DNA of 64,000 nt, taken from Sthenelais limicola. Lineage: Eukaryota > Annelida > Polychaeta > Phyllodocida > Sigalionidae. Made by a program: the position numbers and the translations under genes. Each line of letters starts with the position of its first letter. Within the stretch, counting starts at the first letter, position 1. Under the pieces are notes generated by a model. That model had not been told where the DNA came from. It did not search any database and saw only the letters and a program-made list of their open reading frames with translations. The DNA is taken from contig OW804094.1 in NCBI GenBank assembly GCA_942159475.1, forward strand, positions 126,466,755 through 126,530,754, given 5' to 3'. Below are positions 22,925 through 34,500 of this stretch, one piece after another.

Positions 22925-23733
22925 TAATGTGCAGTGTACCACAGGGAACTGCCTTAGGGCCTCTCTCTTCCTGCTCTATATCGATGACCTAAAAACAGTA
23001 GTACAAAATGCAAATCTACAAATATTTCCTGACAACACCATTTTATTTTTATCAGGCCCAAACAGAAAATATAAAAGCCAGACTTCAGGAGGACCTGGCA
23101 GACTTAGACCTCTGGTACAGGGCAAACAAAATTTCACCAACTTTTATAACAAGAGCAAGTTTATGGATCTGCTCCTAAGTAAGGAACTGAAAGTAAATGA
23201 CCGGGGCATTCAAATGGGAAATGGGGAAACACAATGGACTATACGGAATCAGACATCTATCTAATCCTAGAATAAGACCTATTATAAACCAACTCACACA
23301 GAAAATTGCCCAGGCCACCTCAAGATTAAAAGTCATATGCAGAATAAGAACTTCACTAACATAGTGCCAGAATCATACCTACAATGCCTACAAACAATAC
23401 AAAATGGATGTATACGTCTAGCCCAAAAATTACCTAAGAAAACAAATGTAAACGACTGGCACAACATATTAAAAATCCCTTTCTTAGAGGGCCATATCCT
23501 GGAGGTGGCACATGCTATGAGTAGGTGTGAGGAAACCTTTGATAAAAGAATAGTCAACCTGTGAAGCCTTGCACTTGGAAAAACATTAAAAGTCCCAAAG
23601 CCAACCTCAAAAAAGACAAAGAAAATCCCTGATATACCAATCACATGTATTGTGGAATAACTTGCCAAATAAGAGAATACGAATCACCAAAAGAACTAAA
23701 GTTATTCATAAAAAATACTTATTGTTTCATGTG
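22925..23733 (+). pseudogene. LINE reverse transcriptase relic (Jockey/CR1-like non-LTR type)
   Basis: Pieces of a non-LTR reverse transcriptase are visible in shifting frames. They are a VPQG..LGPL motif, the catalytic-box FLLYIDDL at about 22970-22993, and DLADLDLWYRANK near 23090-23125. A C-terminal part follows with CLQTIQNGCIRLAQKLP and a terminal LPN.RI..TK block. At least two frameshifts break the reading frame, and the 5' two thirds of the element is missing. The block at 23661-23733 is repeated at 24040-24112, where the relic resumes. Confidence 0.75.
23661..23733 (+). repeat. 73-bp direct repeat of LINE tail, left copy
   Basis: Sequence from cttgccaaataagag to tgtttcatgtg is repeated at 24040-24112 with a single visible mismatch. 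The two copies bracket the duplicated GABA-B gene fragment like an unusually long target duplication. Confidence 0.9.
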
Positions 23734-24025
23734 CAGCCAATAGAAGCCATTTGAGGAATTCTTTTTGTTTGCTGTCCCCAACATAATCCTAACTAGATTA
23801 ATTGCCTTTATTAATATCCTCCTCCCCCATTCCTGTGGGTAAGTCACTGTTTTTCACCCACCTTTTCACCCTTATGCAAAAGCTCTTCACTCTCTCAATA
23901 TATCCACTCCTTATTTAAGTGTTGATAATTTAAGAGTGTTTGAGGCATTATATCAATGCCAATCATTAAGTATTCTACTTGTTTCAAATATTGAAGATGG
24001 ACGTCCACCTGCTGATTCAACAACA
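23732..24025 (+). pseudogene. Displaced copy of intron 10/exon 11 fragment of the GABA-B-like gene
   Basis: Matches 18477-18768 at well over 95 percent by eye, including the acceptor and the first 29 nt of exon 11. It then stops and is followed by acttggaacttggaacttgcc and the second LINE-tail copy. It has no onward exon, so it cannot work as an exon of the receptor. Confidence 0.9.
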
Positions 24026-24039
24026 CTTGGAACTTGGAA

Positions 24040-24145
24040 CTTGCCAAATAAGAGAATACGAATCACCAAAAGAACTAAAGTTATTCATAAAAACTACTTA
24101 TTGTTTCATGTGACTGCAGAGCGATATAAGAAATGTTTTGCCTAA
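24040..24145 (+). pseudogene. LINE relic continuation with 73-bp repeat, right copy
   Basis: Repeats the LINE C-terminal LPN.RI..TK and YLLFHV region (24040-24112) and then continues a little further to a TAA near 24143. This copy probably holds the original junction of the LINE tail. Confidence 0.7.
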
Positions 24146-24737
24146 TCGATTCTAATATCTATTCTTTTAAAACTGCACAAATAGTGATCCCTCCCATTTA
24201 CAGTCATCTGAGGCTAGAATTGTACTAAGGTTCACAATCTGGCACTTGCATTTTTTCAGAATAAATAAAAAAAAAACATGCAAGTCCGATTTGACTAAGC
24301 TTACTAGAATGCATTACTTGAAAGGTATCTACTTTTGGTTTTCCAAACACTGCTCGAAGGTGTGGTGTATGACACATAAATTCATAATACACCGCAACCT
24401 CAGATGCATGCAGTGTCCAATGCTAAATGTATAGGGAACAACACACCAAGGGTGGAATCAATTGCGACTATGATACATTCTGATTGTAGTCTGCATACCA
24501 GATAACTCAACATTCAGAACACATCTGTTGAGGAGAGTCCACTAAATTGTACTGCTCTTGGGATGATCAGGATCCCAGCAGGAAAGTTTGAACCCTGTGG
24601 TCGACTGCCTCATATCCGACTGTAACCACGCAAACGTACTGTGCAAGTTTAGGAAATCCTAACCATGCATGGACCCTTTGGTAAAAACTTCCTTCACTTT
24701 GCAGGGGCAGAAGCATGGGGGCGGGGGCAGACGTCTA

Positions 24738-26058
24738 ATGCACTTGTCAATTGCACCCCCCACCCCCACCCCCGGGTAGGTAGGGGAATGTCCTTGGCCT
24801 TTTGGGAAATTTGATGAAATCCCCGACCCCCCAGGGCAAGACATTTCTGTAAATCCCCGACCCCCCTGGGGCACATTGTTTCAGAAGACATTTTCTTTTA
24901 GACAAACTGTTATTGCAAAAATATAAGGGCCATTCTAAGAAAGGTTTTGCAAATGGTGTTTTGGTTGACATAGCTCTGTAGAGCTGGAGAAAATATATTT
25001 TTCAGTTTTCATTAATCAGATGTGAAATCTAAACATCATGACATACAGTTTTGTACATCTCGAAGGGTTGGCTCAATGTTTTCAATACTTGTATAATTTT
25101 ATTGAATCATGTGTACTAGCCTGTTGATAGACCATTGTAATTATAAATGCCACATGTTGGAGGGGCGCAGTGGGCTTCCTTTCAGAAGAAGGCCTAGATA
25201 CACTCTATTGATGAAAAAGAAAAAAAAGAATTCCACAAAAATTCAATTTGTTTAGTGGGGGTGGGGGTGGGACAGGGCAGAGGGTGGGGAGCAGTAGGCT
25301 TCTTATCATCAAAAGATAGCCTAGATAGACTCCATTGATGAAAAAACAAATTTCTGAATTTTTTTTAGGGGGGGGGGGGCAGGCATATATCTACAGGAGA
25401 CTTGTGACATAAACTCCCCTCCATTGCCCTCCCCTAACCCCTCAACCCCCCACCCCCACATGAGCCCTCCCCACCCCTAACCCCTACCCTAACCCTACCT
25501 CCAACACTAAAGGATCTGGATGTAAGTATAGTTCAGGTATAGTCAGAGAAAGTGGGGTACCCCATGTGTAGAAGAGTCCTCCATCATGTTCAGCATGTTG
25601 GGTTGAGGCCTGACACTGTTGAAACACTATATAGGGGGTGCTAATTCCCTGTCAGGTTCAAAGGTGACACTCTTTGTGTGTATAATTGAGGAGGTTTGTT
25701 ACCTTAGATCTTACCCTAGAGAAGCCCATGCACACTGAAAACCACCAAAACTCTTTTAGGAAACAAGGTATAGAGTGGGCACTGGCGGACATTCCCCCAC
25801 CCATCCAGTTGATATTGCTGTCAACTAAGGTATAGAGTGGGCACTGGCAGACATTCCCCTACCCATCCAGTTGATATTGCTGTTTCAACTAAGGTATAGA
25901 GTGGGCACTGGCGGACATTCCCCCGACCCTTTAGTTCATATTGCTGTAAACTAAGGGAAATCTCCGCCTGTGTGGGGGAATGTTTTCTCAGACATTCCCC
26001 TACCATTCCCCTACCTACCCGGGGGTGGGGGGGTGGGGGTTGCAATTGACAAGTGCAT
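24738..26058. mobile_element. TIR element of about 1.3 kb, probably non-autonomous DNA transposon
   Basis: The left end (24738-24790) reads atgcacttgtcaattgca, then a C-rich run, then gggtaggtaggggaatg. The right end (26004-26058) is its inverted complement with small length changes in the C-run. Both ends abut short A/T sequence, but no clear target duplication could be fixed. The interior is GC-skewed, contains tandem units at 25765-25953 and no transposase ORF. Confidence 0.65.
25765..25953. repeat. Three tandem units of about 62 bp
   Basis: Each unit starts aaggtatagagtgggcactgg and continues through gacattcccc and a ttgatattgctgt-like end. There are three copies in direct orientation inside the TIR element, differing at a few positions. 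Confidence 0.9.
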
Positions 26059-26384
26059 AACAGCTTTCACGGCTGGCTTTGGGAGATAATATATTTTGTG
26101 TCTTTATCAGGCGAACATTCCTCCCTGTCAAAATATATCAAACATAAGCGGAGATATTAATAATTTACATTCTGTAATTAAATTTGATGAATAGTTTCTG
26201 TCACCTCAACCACTGCATAAAGCGTTTATATGTATCCACCATTTTGATTTATTTACCATCTACATTATGATAATTATACATAATAATGATATGATAATAT
26301 ATAGTTTTAGTCCAATTTGACTATGGGGTATGAGAAACATGTGAGGCTTAGTTTCATTTGTGTAGATTATTTGAACTGATGAGT

Positions 26385-26690
26385 TTGAAAACCACTGGTC
26401 TTTTCCTTTAATTGTCACAATACCCCAAGTAGTCAGGCATGCTTTCATGCAGAAAATGCAGAAAATCTATAATCATGTAATCATCCTTGTAAGAAAAGAC
26501 TGCTTCTTGTGGAAATAATTTTCTACTGTGTGCTACTTGGAACTTTGTTTTTGAGAGTTTCTTCACAGAGAGTTGTGTCATACATGTGTCATAAAGTTGC
26601 ATTAGGTGTATAGCCAATAAAATCGTAGAAAGAAATCACTGGGTCATCTGTTACTTCCCTAGGGAGGAATGAGAAATATTTCTTCTATAT
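26385..26690. repeat. Diverged duplicated block, copy 1
   Basis: It contains aagtagtcaggcatgctt, tcatccttgtaagaaaagac and tagccaataaaatcgtag in this order. The first two motifs recur at 26890-27020 and the third at 27235-27420. The first part also recurs at 29363-29460. Confidence 0.7.
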
Positions 26691-26889
26691 TTCTGGCTTT
26701 TAAAAAGAATGCTACAAACCAACTCAAAGTTTATTTGTGAGGTCAGGCATTTGACAAGAACATACTCTAGCTTTTTCATTATAGAAACAGATGAGGCTGA
26801 AATAAATGTTTTTGGTAACAGCTGGAAGACCTGGAAATCACTCCAGAAGCATGTCTACCCGTTTGTCAATCCCCCGTCTATGCAATAAT

Positions 26890-27420
26890 TTGGCAAATAA
26901 AGTAGTCCTTTCCTTTAATTCAATATCACAAGTAGTCAGGCATGCTTTCATGCAGTAAAGGGCATAATATCTGTAATCATGCAATCATCCTTGTAAGAAA
27001 AGACTGCTTCTTGGGGAAAGTAGTTAGGAAATACATATATATATATAGAATTAACTGATCATGAGGTTCTGGCTCCAGTTGTTTTTCACTGAGTTGGAGG
27101 TGGGAGGAGTCCTGGGGGCATAACCACGAGGGATATCTATGCTGGATAACAAAGTGAAGAACAATTGGACAGCCAGATTTGAGGTTAGTTTGACATGTAT
27201 TTGACCTCCTATAGGAATGTATATTTGAGTGCTGCTTCGAACTTTGTTATTGCCGATACTTTGTATCTACCTATACAATGCTGTGCAATCAGACATGCGT
27301 CAACCAATCAGAACGCAGCTAGAGAAATGTCATATCGGCATCATAAAGTTCTATTAGCTTTGTAGCCAATAAAATCGTAGAAAGAAATAACCGGGGAGGA
27401 ATTAGACATATTTCTTCCCT
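26890..27420. repeat. Diverged duplicated block, copy 2
   Basis: Second ordered copy of the 26385-26690 block, with an extra segment of about 200 bp (27020-27235) between its two halves. No coding content was recognised. Confidence 0.65.
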
Positions 27421-28559
27421 CTTGCTCGCATATAGCAAGCCTATACTAAGTTTATGCACACTTCATTCCAGAGGTTAAATAGATATACTGCAGTGCCCAG
27501 GAAAGTATTTTTTTAAGCCACGGAGTCAAAATAAAACAGGTCATCTTGCAATCAAATATTCTTCGTTGAAGTGAAGGCAATCCATTTAGGAGTACACACC
27601 TTTATTATTTCCTTATTCACAATGCTTCGACTGTATCCCCATGACACACAGCGCTTGGAGTGGGTTCTGCACTGGTCAATATATATTATAGGTAAACATG
27701 TCTGATATGCGATTTCCATGACATCATTATGATAAAGCAACATGTGCCTTCCCTGTGCTTATCGTTGACACTTGAGGAGAGAAGTTGCTAACACATGCAG
27801 GACAGGCCGAATTTATATAAACATATAAATGAATTAAGGTCTGATTTATTAGTATTGGCTTACATTAAATACAGCACAAAATGCATTGATGAGAGTGGTG
27901 AAAAGAAATCGCATAATTAAGGGGGAAAATCATAATAATATTATATTAATAAATGTAGTGACAAAAGAAATTATCAATAGACTAACACATACTCTAGCTG
28001 TATTGGGAACATAATTTTTAAAAACATAATATTCAATTAATAACTTTTGTAATAAATGAAATTAGGGAATAAGAACCATCAAGGTCTATAGTGCACTTTC
28101 CCTATTTGGGTGATTGATAAATAATAGTAGCAAGATATTTGGCGGTCCAGAGGCACACCTCATATTACTTAAGCCTGGGCAAATAATAGTGTCATAGCAA
28201 TTTATCGTAGGCGGTAAGAAGATTGGTTAGTCTAATTCAGGTGGCATACAGATCTTATCAGAAGCTTATCATTCTGGGTCAAATCTGGTCGTGGAAAGAA
28301 CTTTGATCAGATTGCAGGCCAGAGGGAGTAGCTTACAACACTCATTGTACGTGAATGTTATCTGTCTCCTTCAATGATCAAACAGTGTAAATGGGACACA
28401 CCAAGCAACATATCGTGATATAAGTTACTCAGAGGAATTCTAAGTCATTCCACAATGTGTACCTGAATGGAATCATTCCTCGATATCATGTTTAAAAAGT
28501 CAAGTGGGTGCAGTTATTGTATTTAAATCTTTATTATTGGGATTATAGGATCTGCAAAA

Positions 28560-28595
28560 ATGAACGCAAGAAGTAGGATATTATTACTAGCCCTG
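28560..28595 (+). CDS. Pseudokinase receptor exon 1 (start of signal peptide)
   Basis: 12 codons, MNARSRILLLAL, ending in phase 0 at a perfect gtaagt donor. An acceptor-like attatag sits 10 bp before the ATG, so an upstream noncoding exon is likely. The hydrophobic run continues into exon 2. Confidence 0.7.
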
Positions 28596-31500
28596 GTAAG
28601 TACTTTCTTAGTCCCTGTTTATATTTTATTTCAAGAGAACATTATATTTCCTGCATGGGAATTGCATGGTTACAATTGGTTGCAAATGGATTGTTGCCCA
28701 GCATTGTTAAAATGTTTACACAAAAATCAATTAATTTGAAGAATTGCCAATATATGTCTTACATATATATGCTGCTAATTCCCTTATATCTTATCTACTT
28801 ATGGCATTGATAACCTAGTATATATTGATGGTATTGGTCGATCAGTTGTGAGATAGTTTACATATGCATTTTTATGATATATCATTATACCTACAGCAAA
28901 AACTGTGGTTCATTAAGGCGGGACCTTATACAAAAGCAATGTAGCTCCACTTTATTGGTAGGCATCTGTAGAGGTATCAATGAAAAAAAGCAATATTTTG
29001 TAATTATCTTGCATGAAGTTATACAGGAAGACAGAAGGTGTGAGAGAGGTATTTGGGATATAGTTACAGTTAGTGCACCCCGTAATGCGATGTTTCACAA
29101 ATCAATTATCATACCAGAAAAGATCTAAAAAAGAGTTAGTGTGCTCCTCTGTAATCCTCGAGCTTATTTATGGATAGTGAGAAACTTTAGATATTCTTGT
29201 ACAGAATTAACCTTGTTGTTGAGCTGGTTCTGTACATAGGTGTAGGGGGAGGGCGAACTCCCCCCTCCATGGTTCATTGACCTGTTTATTTTTAAGGTTA
29301 GACATTTTAACCAAAAGATCATACTATAAGTTTATTCTAACTGATTTATTGTAGAAGCTAATGAGTTTGAAAACGTGTGGTCCTTTCCTTTCATTTCAAT
29401 GTCACAATACCCCAAGTAGTCAGACATGCTTCCATGCAGTAAAATGCATAATATCTGCATTAAAAAGGGTAAAGTAACCAGAAGGGCTATAGATTCTCAA
29501 CTCATTTAGTGTTTGGGTGCTGTACCGGTCTCGTATGTAATTAAAAAAGTTGTGAAATCTATTGGTAGAAAAGGAACACCATATCCATTACTCTTGAAGA
29601 AATCTAAAACAAAATTCCATTTCAAATCCTTGAATCTGACGATATTTCTTGCAGCTAACCATCTCCTCATCATTACTTGTGCAAAGTTTTGAAAATGAAT
29701 TCCATTCGGAGGACCTGGTCCAATACAATAGTTTGGATACCTATAACGATACTTCTAACAGTGCTTCTAATGCGACGACAATAGGAGTTACTGAACTTTC
29801 AACATCAATATCTACATCAGATTCCACTTCCTCAACATCAACATCTGCAACAACATCTGCAACAACATCTGCAACAACATCTACGTCAGCCCAAACGACA
29901 ACGACGACGCCCACGACAACGACAACGATATCGACAGCGACGTCAATGATACCCACGACAACGTCAACAATTATGGCAACTGAGACAACAGTGATGTCAA
30001 CAACTAATGAAACTGCAATGGAAAATACGAGCACAACAACACAGTCTACAACGACAGTTATCACTAGTACAACCACACAACCCAGTACAACGGGAACTAG
30101 TACAGAATTAGAGCAATCTACCAATGAAAAACTTTCTACAACTATTACTTCAATTACCACAACAGATTCAACAGGTAAGCGAGGAATTTTTATACAGGGC
30201 GTCAGAAAATCCCCTTTCACCAACCGTCTCAAATAACCCACATTTAAGACAAAACTTAGATTCAAAATAGTTTAGTATATCCAAATAGGTGTTTATATTA
30301 TGCCAATGCAATACTAAAATTTAGTATTGCATTGGCATTATATTGTAAATTCCTATGTATATCTGAGTATATTTAGTATACTCAGATATACCGAGTAGGA
30401 ATTTACAAGTATCAGCCTAATTTAGGAGAATTTATCAAATGTGTAGAGCTGCCGATTGTGAATTTGCTGACGCCCTCGCCTATAATATAAATGTATGAAT
30501 GCAAATATTCCAAACACGACAACATATCCTCTGATGAAAATGTGTTGTCACACGGGGAGAGAGAATATATTTACAAATAAACCTCATCAGAATCAAAATC
30601 TTAGTATCAAAGGGCGTTCTACGCGTTTGGCCCACGCAAATTATATTAATTTCATCAAATTCAAGGGCATTACAAATTGTACCTGTAATTGTACAAATAT
30701 CTACTTCTTGATAAAAGACTATCGACAATGATATGCTCCATAATTTTCGACGAAGATTTGTTGTTACTTTTTAGATAATAGATGTTATTTGTTTAATTGA
30801 AACGTTTGAAATAACTGTTCAAGAACGGATGCAATTTATACACTTAAATGTAAATAATTCTTTTGTTTTTCGACAGGCATCAAGATGTCGACCGGGGACC
30901 GCTCAGTAGTAGTGATGCTGGGCTTCCTACTTGCTGTTTTTATGATACTTTTCTTCGTACTTTTTGTGTTCCTCATCTCTTATCGGCGACATATGTCCTA
31001 CGCCAAACGGGCTGAAGATCATGCATACGACAACACTGAGATGGTTAGTGCTCAGGATATTGTATTAGAATAACCAGGGTTATAATAGTAGTATACCTTC
31101 CTGGAATAATGAACTATACCTAACCTAAGGACAGCTTCATCAACCGTCTGCCTTTCATGGCAGCAGACTCTAAAAGTTGTATAAGAAAACATGGGAAGTT
31201 TGTCTCTTTTCAGACTTCCCATATATAAAGCTCTGTTTCAAGTGAAATTACACCATTTTGGATAAGAGAGCTTTATTGCCTAACGTAAGAGTATGTAAGT
31301 AATGTAAGTACCTCTCATAATTCACCCTTAAGAATATTCGTATATCCAATAAGGAGAAGGGATTTAAAAAGCGTCCTTAATATTTAAATATGTCTCCCAA
31401 TCCATCAAATGAATAACTACTGTATTATGTTGTTTAATAGCTCTGTCATGTTCATAATATGAGCTGAATGTAACGATAGCTTTAGGGTTTATTGATATCG

Positions 31501-34500
31501 TTATATGCCATATACGGGATGCTTGTATTGTAACTTTCCAATAGCTATTCATAAAGGGATATCGTATATGGGATGTAATGATTATAAATTTGTAATAGTA
31601 ATTCATTAGTGATTCAGCACACTGTGGTCATATAATTAAGAATACAATAATAGTGCATTAAGTTCTATCTACATTTATAGTATCGACAAACCAGTACCTT
31701 AGTGTCTAGATCTATACAAATGTATGTAATTTTATCGTGTACCATTTTCAATACCTCCCTATAAATAAACGAAACAACAGTATCTGGGTTTGCGTCAGTC
31801 CTCGTGCGCAGCATTTTGCTTGATTTTATCATTAGTGTAGAATATTTCTTCAATAAAAAGTCAGATCTAGTTTTTTGCACAAAATGTGTCAGATAATCGT
31901 TGGATAAAGCCTTCCTCGTCGTATTTAGTACAGGAAGAACTGCTATCCTTTTGCAGACTGAATAATAGGATTAACTTTCTTATGTTCCAATTTCTCTTCG
32001 CCCCTTAGATTATATTAAAAGAAAAAGAAAAAAACAAAGACTCTTGAATTTCATTTTACGACAAACCTTTCATGTCTTGCTTCTTGGAGATACATATATG
32101 CACTAATTACAGTCGGTCAGTCGCTAAACAACATAGATATGATTTCTCAGAATACGTCATGGCTATTAATATTATCATTTAAACAATGTACAAGATATAT
32201 CGTGTAAAGTTACCTCAGTCTATGGCGTCTCTATAGTGTGTTAAACATACTCTTGCGTTAATTCGATTTTTTTTTATTTGCAAATGTTTACTCAGATAAA
32301 TATATTACGAAATTGACATTTGCTTTTCGCAACATAGGCTGATCTAATCTTAATTGTTGTGTGCACTATTATTGAAAAAAAATCCACTGCAATAATGTAG
32401 GCCTACAGTCGTACATTATTTACTTAGATATACAATCTATTAGAAAAAACCTCTCGTTTACAGAAACACCTTTCTTTATTCCTAGCTAACAACCATCATA
32501 AGAAAGCACGTACCACTAAGATTCAATTTAGGCATTGCTCAGTTCATCCCTATTCTTCAACCCAAACCATTTGTTACAAATGACATACACTTTTCATCCT
32601 TAAACCCATTTTTCCCCATCTGTTTCTATTATTCTTTAAACAATTGTGCGTCTTATCTCCCTGCACAGTTTATAATAAGAGGCTATAAAGTCATAATTTC
32701 AGAACCACTCAAGAAACAATATATCTGTATGATGAATTTACTCTTGAATTCACCAAATTTCCTGATTTTGTGCCATTGTTTGTTTGCATTTTAGACAAAG
32801 AAAATATTCTTGGAACCTGATTGTGGATAACTTTGCCTCACATAGATTGCAAAGAGTATAACTGCGACAGAAGTAGTTGTTTATTTTATGTAATTATCAA
32901 TAATAATATTTTAATTGAATTGGTCTTCAAGCCCTCCCGTGGCATTGTTGTAGAGAAAATACTACATATATAATAATTATATAGACCGTCAATGACAATC
33001 TGTATTTTTCTCTCACATTTTCATACTCAGAATGGCACCTAGTTCAACATTTTTGATAGATAATACGTGTTATTCGTTACTATGTTGATAACCTGTCAGC
33101 TGTCAGAAAACAACTTCCACCGACCTAAGTCTGGTGTTTGGCACAACATGGTTTCGCGTATCGCACGCTCGACAGGCAAGATAATTTAGAAATAACATGC
33201 CATATAATATTGCAATTGGTGTGAATAAAATCGAACATGGACAGTTGATTAAAAAGCAAGATGAAATTCATCTTCCCCAATTAATCAGTATTCTAATTCC
33301 TAACTCTCATTTGATATGAATATTGAGGGGGGGTCTTCATAATGTGGTAAAAAAAGATCCAAATATTGTATAATTAAAAAATATAGTTTACAACATTTTC
33401 TTATCGAATTTACCAATTAAATGGTTCTCAATACATAGCACTAATCTCTCTCTTTAATTGATTTAAATCATATTACTTTAAAGTAGTGTAAAAGAAAATT
33501 ATTAATACCGACTCTCTGCTATACCAAAAGTACATGCATGCCTATTAATTAATACATTACATAATAATTATAAGATGTTTGTAGGTTAATTCAAATCTAT
33601 ATCTCAATACAGGAAATTGTTGTCTATCCATATGGATTTGTTCTTAATAACTATTAAATCGGTATGCTGGGCGGAGTTCCTCCAAACACCCGTAAGGAAT
33701 GGAGAAAACCTGACTCAAATCACTTACTCTGTCACTGTACAGGATGTATCGAAAGATGGAATAGAGAGAATCAAAGAAACCGACATTAGAGTGATGACCG
33801 ATCCACTTGGTGAGGGCAGATTTGGCGATATTTTCCCAGGGCAAATACAACGAGGAACCAGGAAAGTTGATGTGGCGTTCAAAACAGTCAAACGTATGGG
33901 CTTTAATATTATTGCTAATTATTGCTTTTGTCAGTGAATATCATGATTTTAAGGCAATGAGATGCGTGCGTATTAACAGATACACCTTACAATAATATAT
34001 CGCTGATATTTTCATTTGAACAGTACCTAAAATAGAAAGAAAGAAAAAGCCCAGTACCAGTCATCGTCAGCTATCTGAATGTTTGTTTCCTTGTTAAATT
34101 CTCAAAGCTGTAAAAGAAATTGTGACAGAACAATTTTTCCCTTGCCATTCGTCCAGCCGGGTCATCAGATCTCGAAAAAAGTGGTTTCATGGCACAGCTG
34201 AGCTTGTACAACAGATTAGAACCTCATCCCCATGTTATTCAATTCTATGGACTGTGCAGCGTTGGAGGTTGGTACCACTACTACTACTATTATTATTGAA
34301 TTCTTTAAGTGCCATTATAATTGCTGACAACAGGGTCATTCAATCCTGACTACAGTAGTCAAATCTTCCATTTCTAAACAAATAAATAAAAGAAAATAAC
34401 AATACACGAATTTACTTTTACTGATGCTATTATTATCTAATATTATGTAATATTACCAAAATTAAATTCATTTATCATTATCATATTTCCAAAATCGCCA

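Noticed and set aside
24659..24971. Pro/Gly-rich minus-strand ORFs
   Set aside because: They fall in the C-rich terminus of the TIR element; composition artefact.
25765..25953. CRISPR-like array
   Set aside because: The three units are contiguous tandem repeats without unique spacers, in an animal genome.
29741..30265. 174-codon Val-rich ORF on the minus strand
   Set aside because: Antisense shadow of the Thr/Ser codons (ACN read as NGT) of receptor exon 2.
33613..33742. Upstream extension of the first kinase exon to the caatacag acceptor
   Set aside because: In the phase set by the membrane exon it hits TAA after 14 codons. In the kinase frame it needs an extra phase-2 exon that was not found. 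Kept only as a possible alternative ending.
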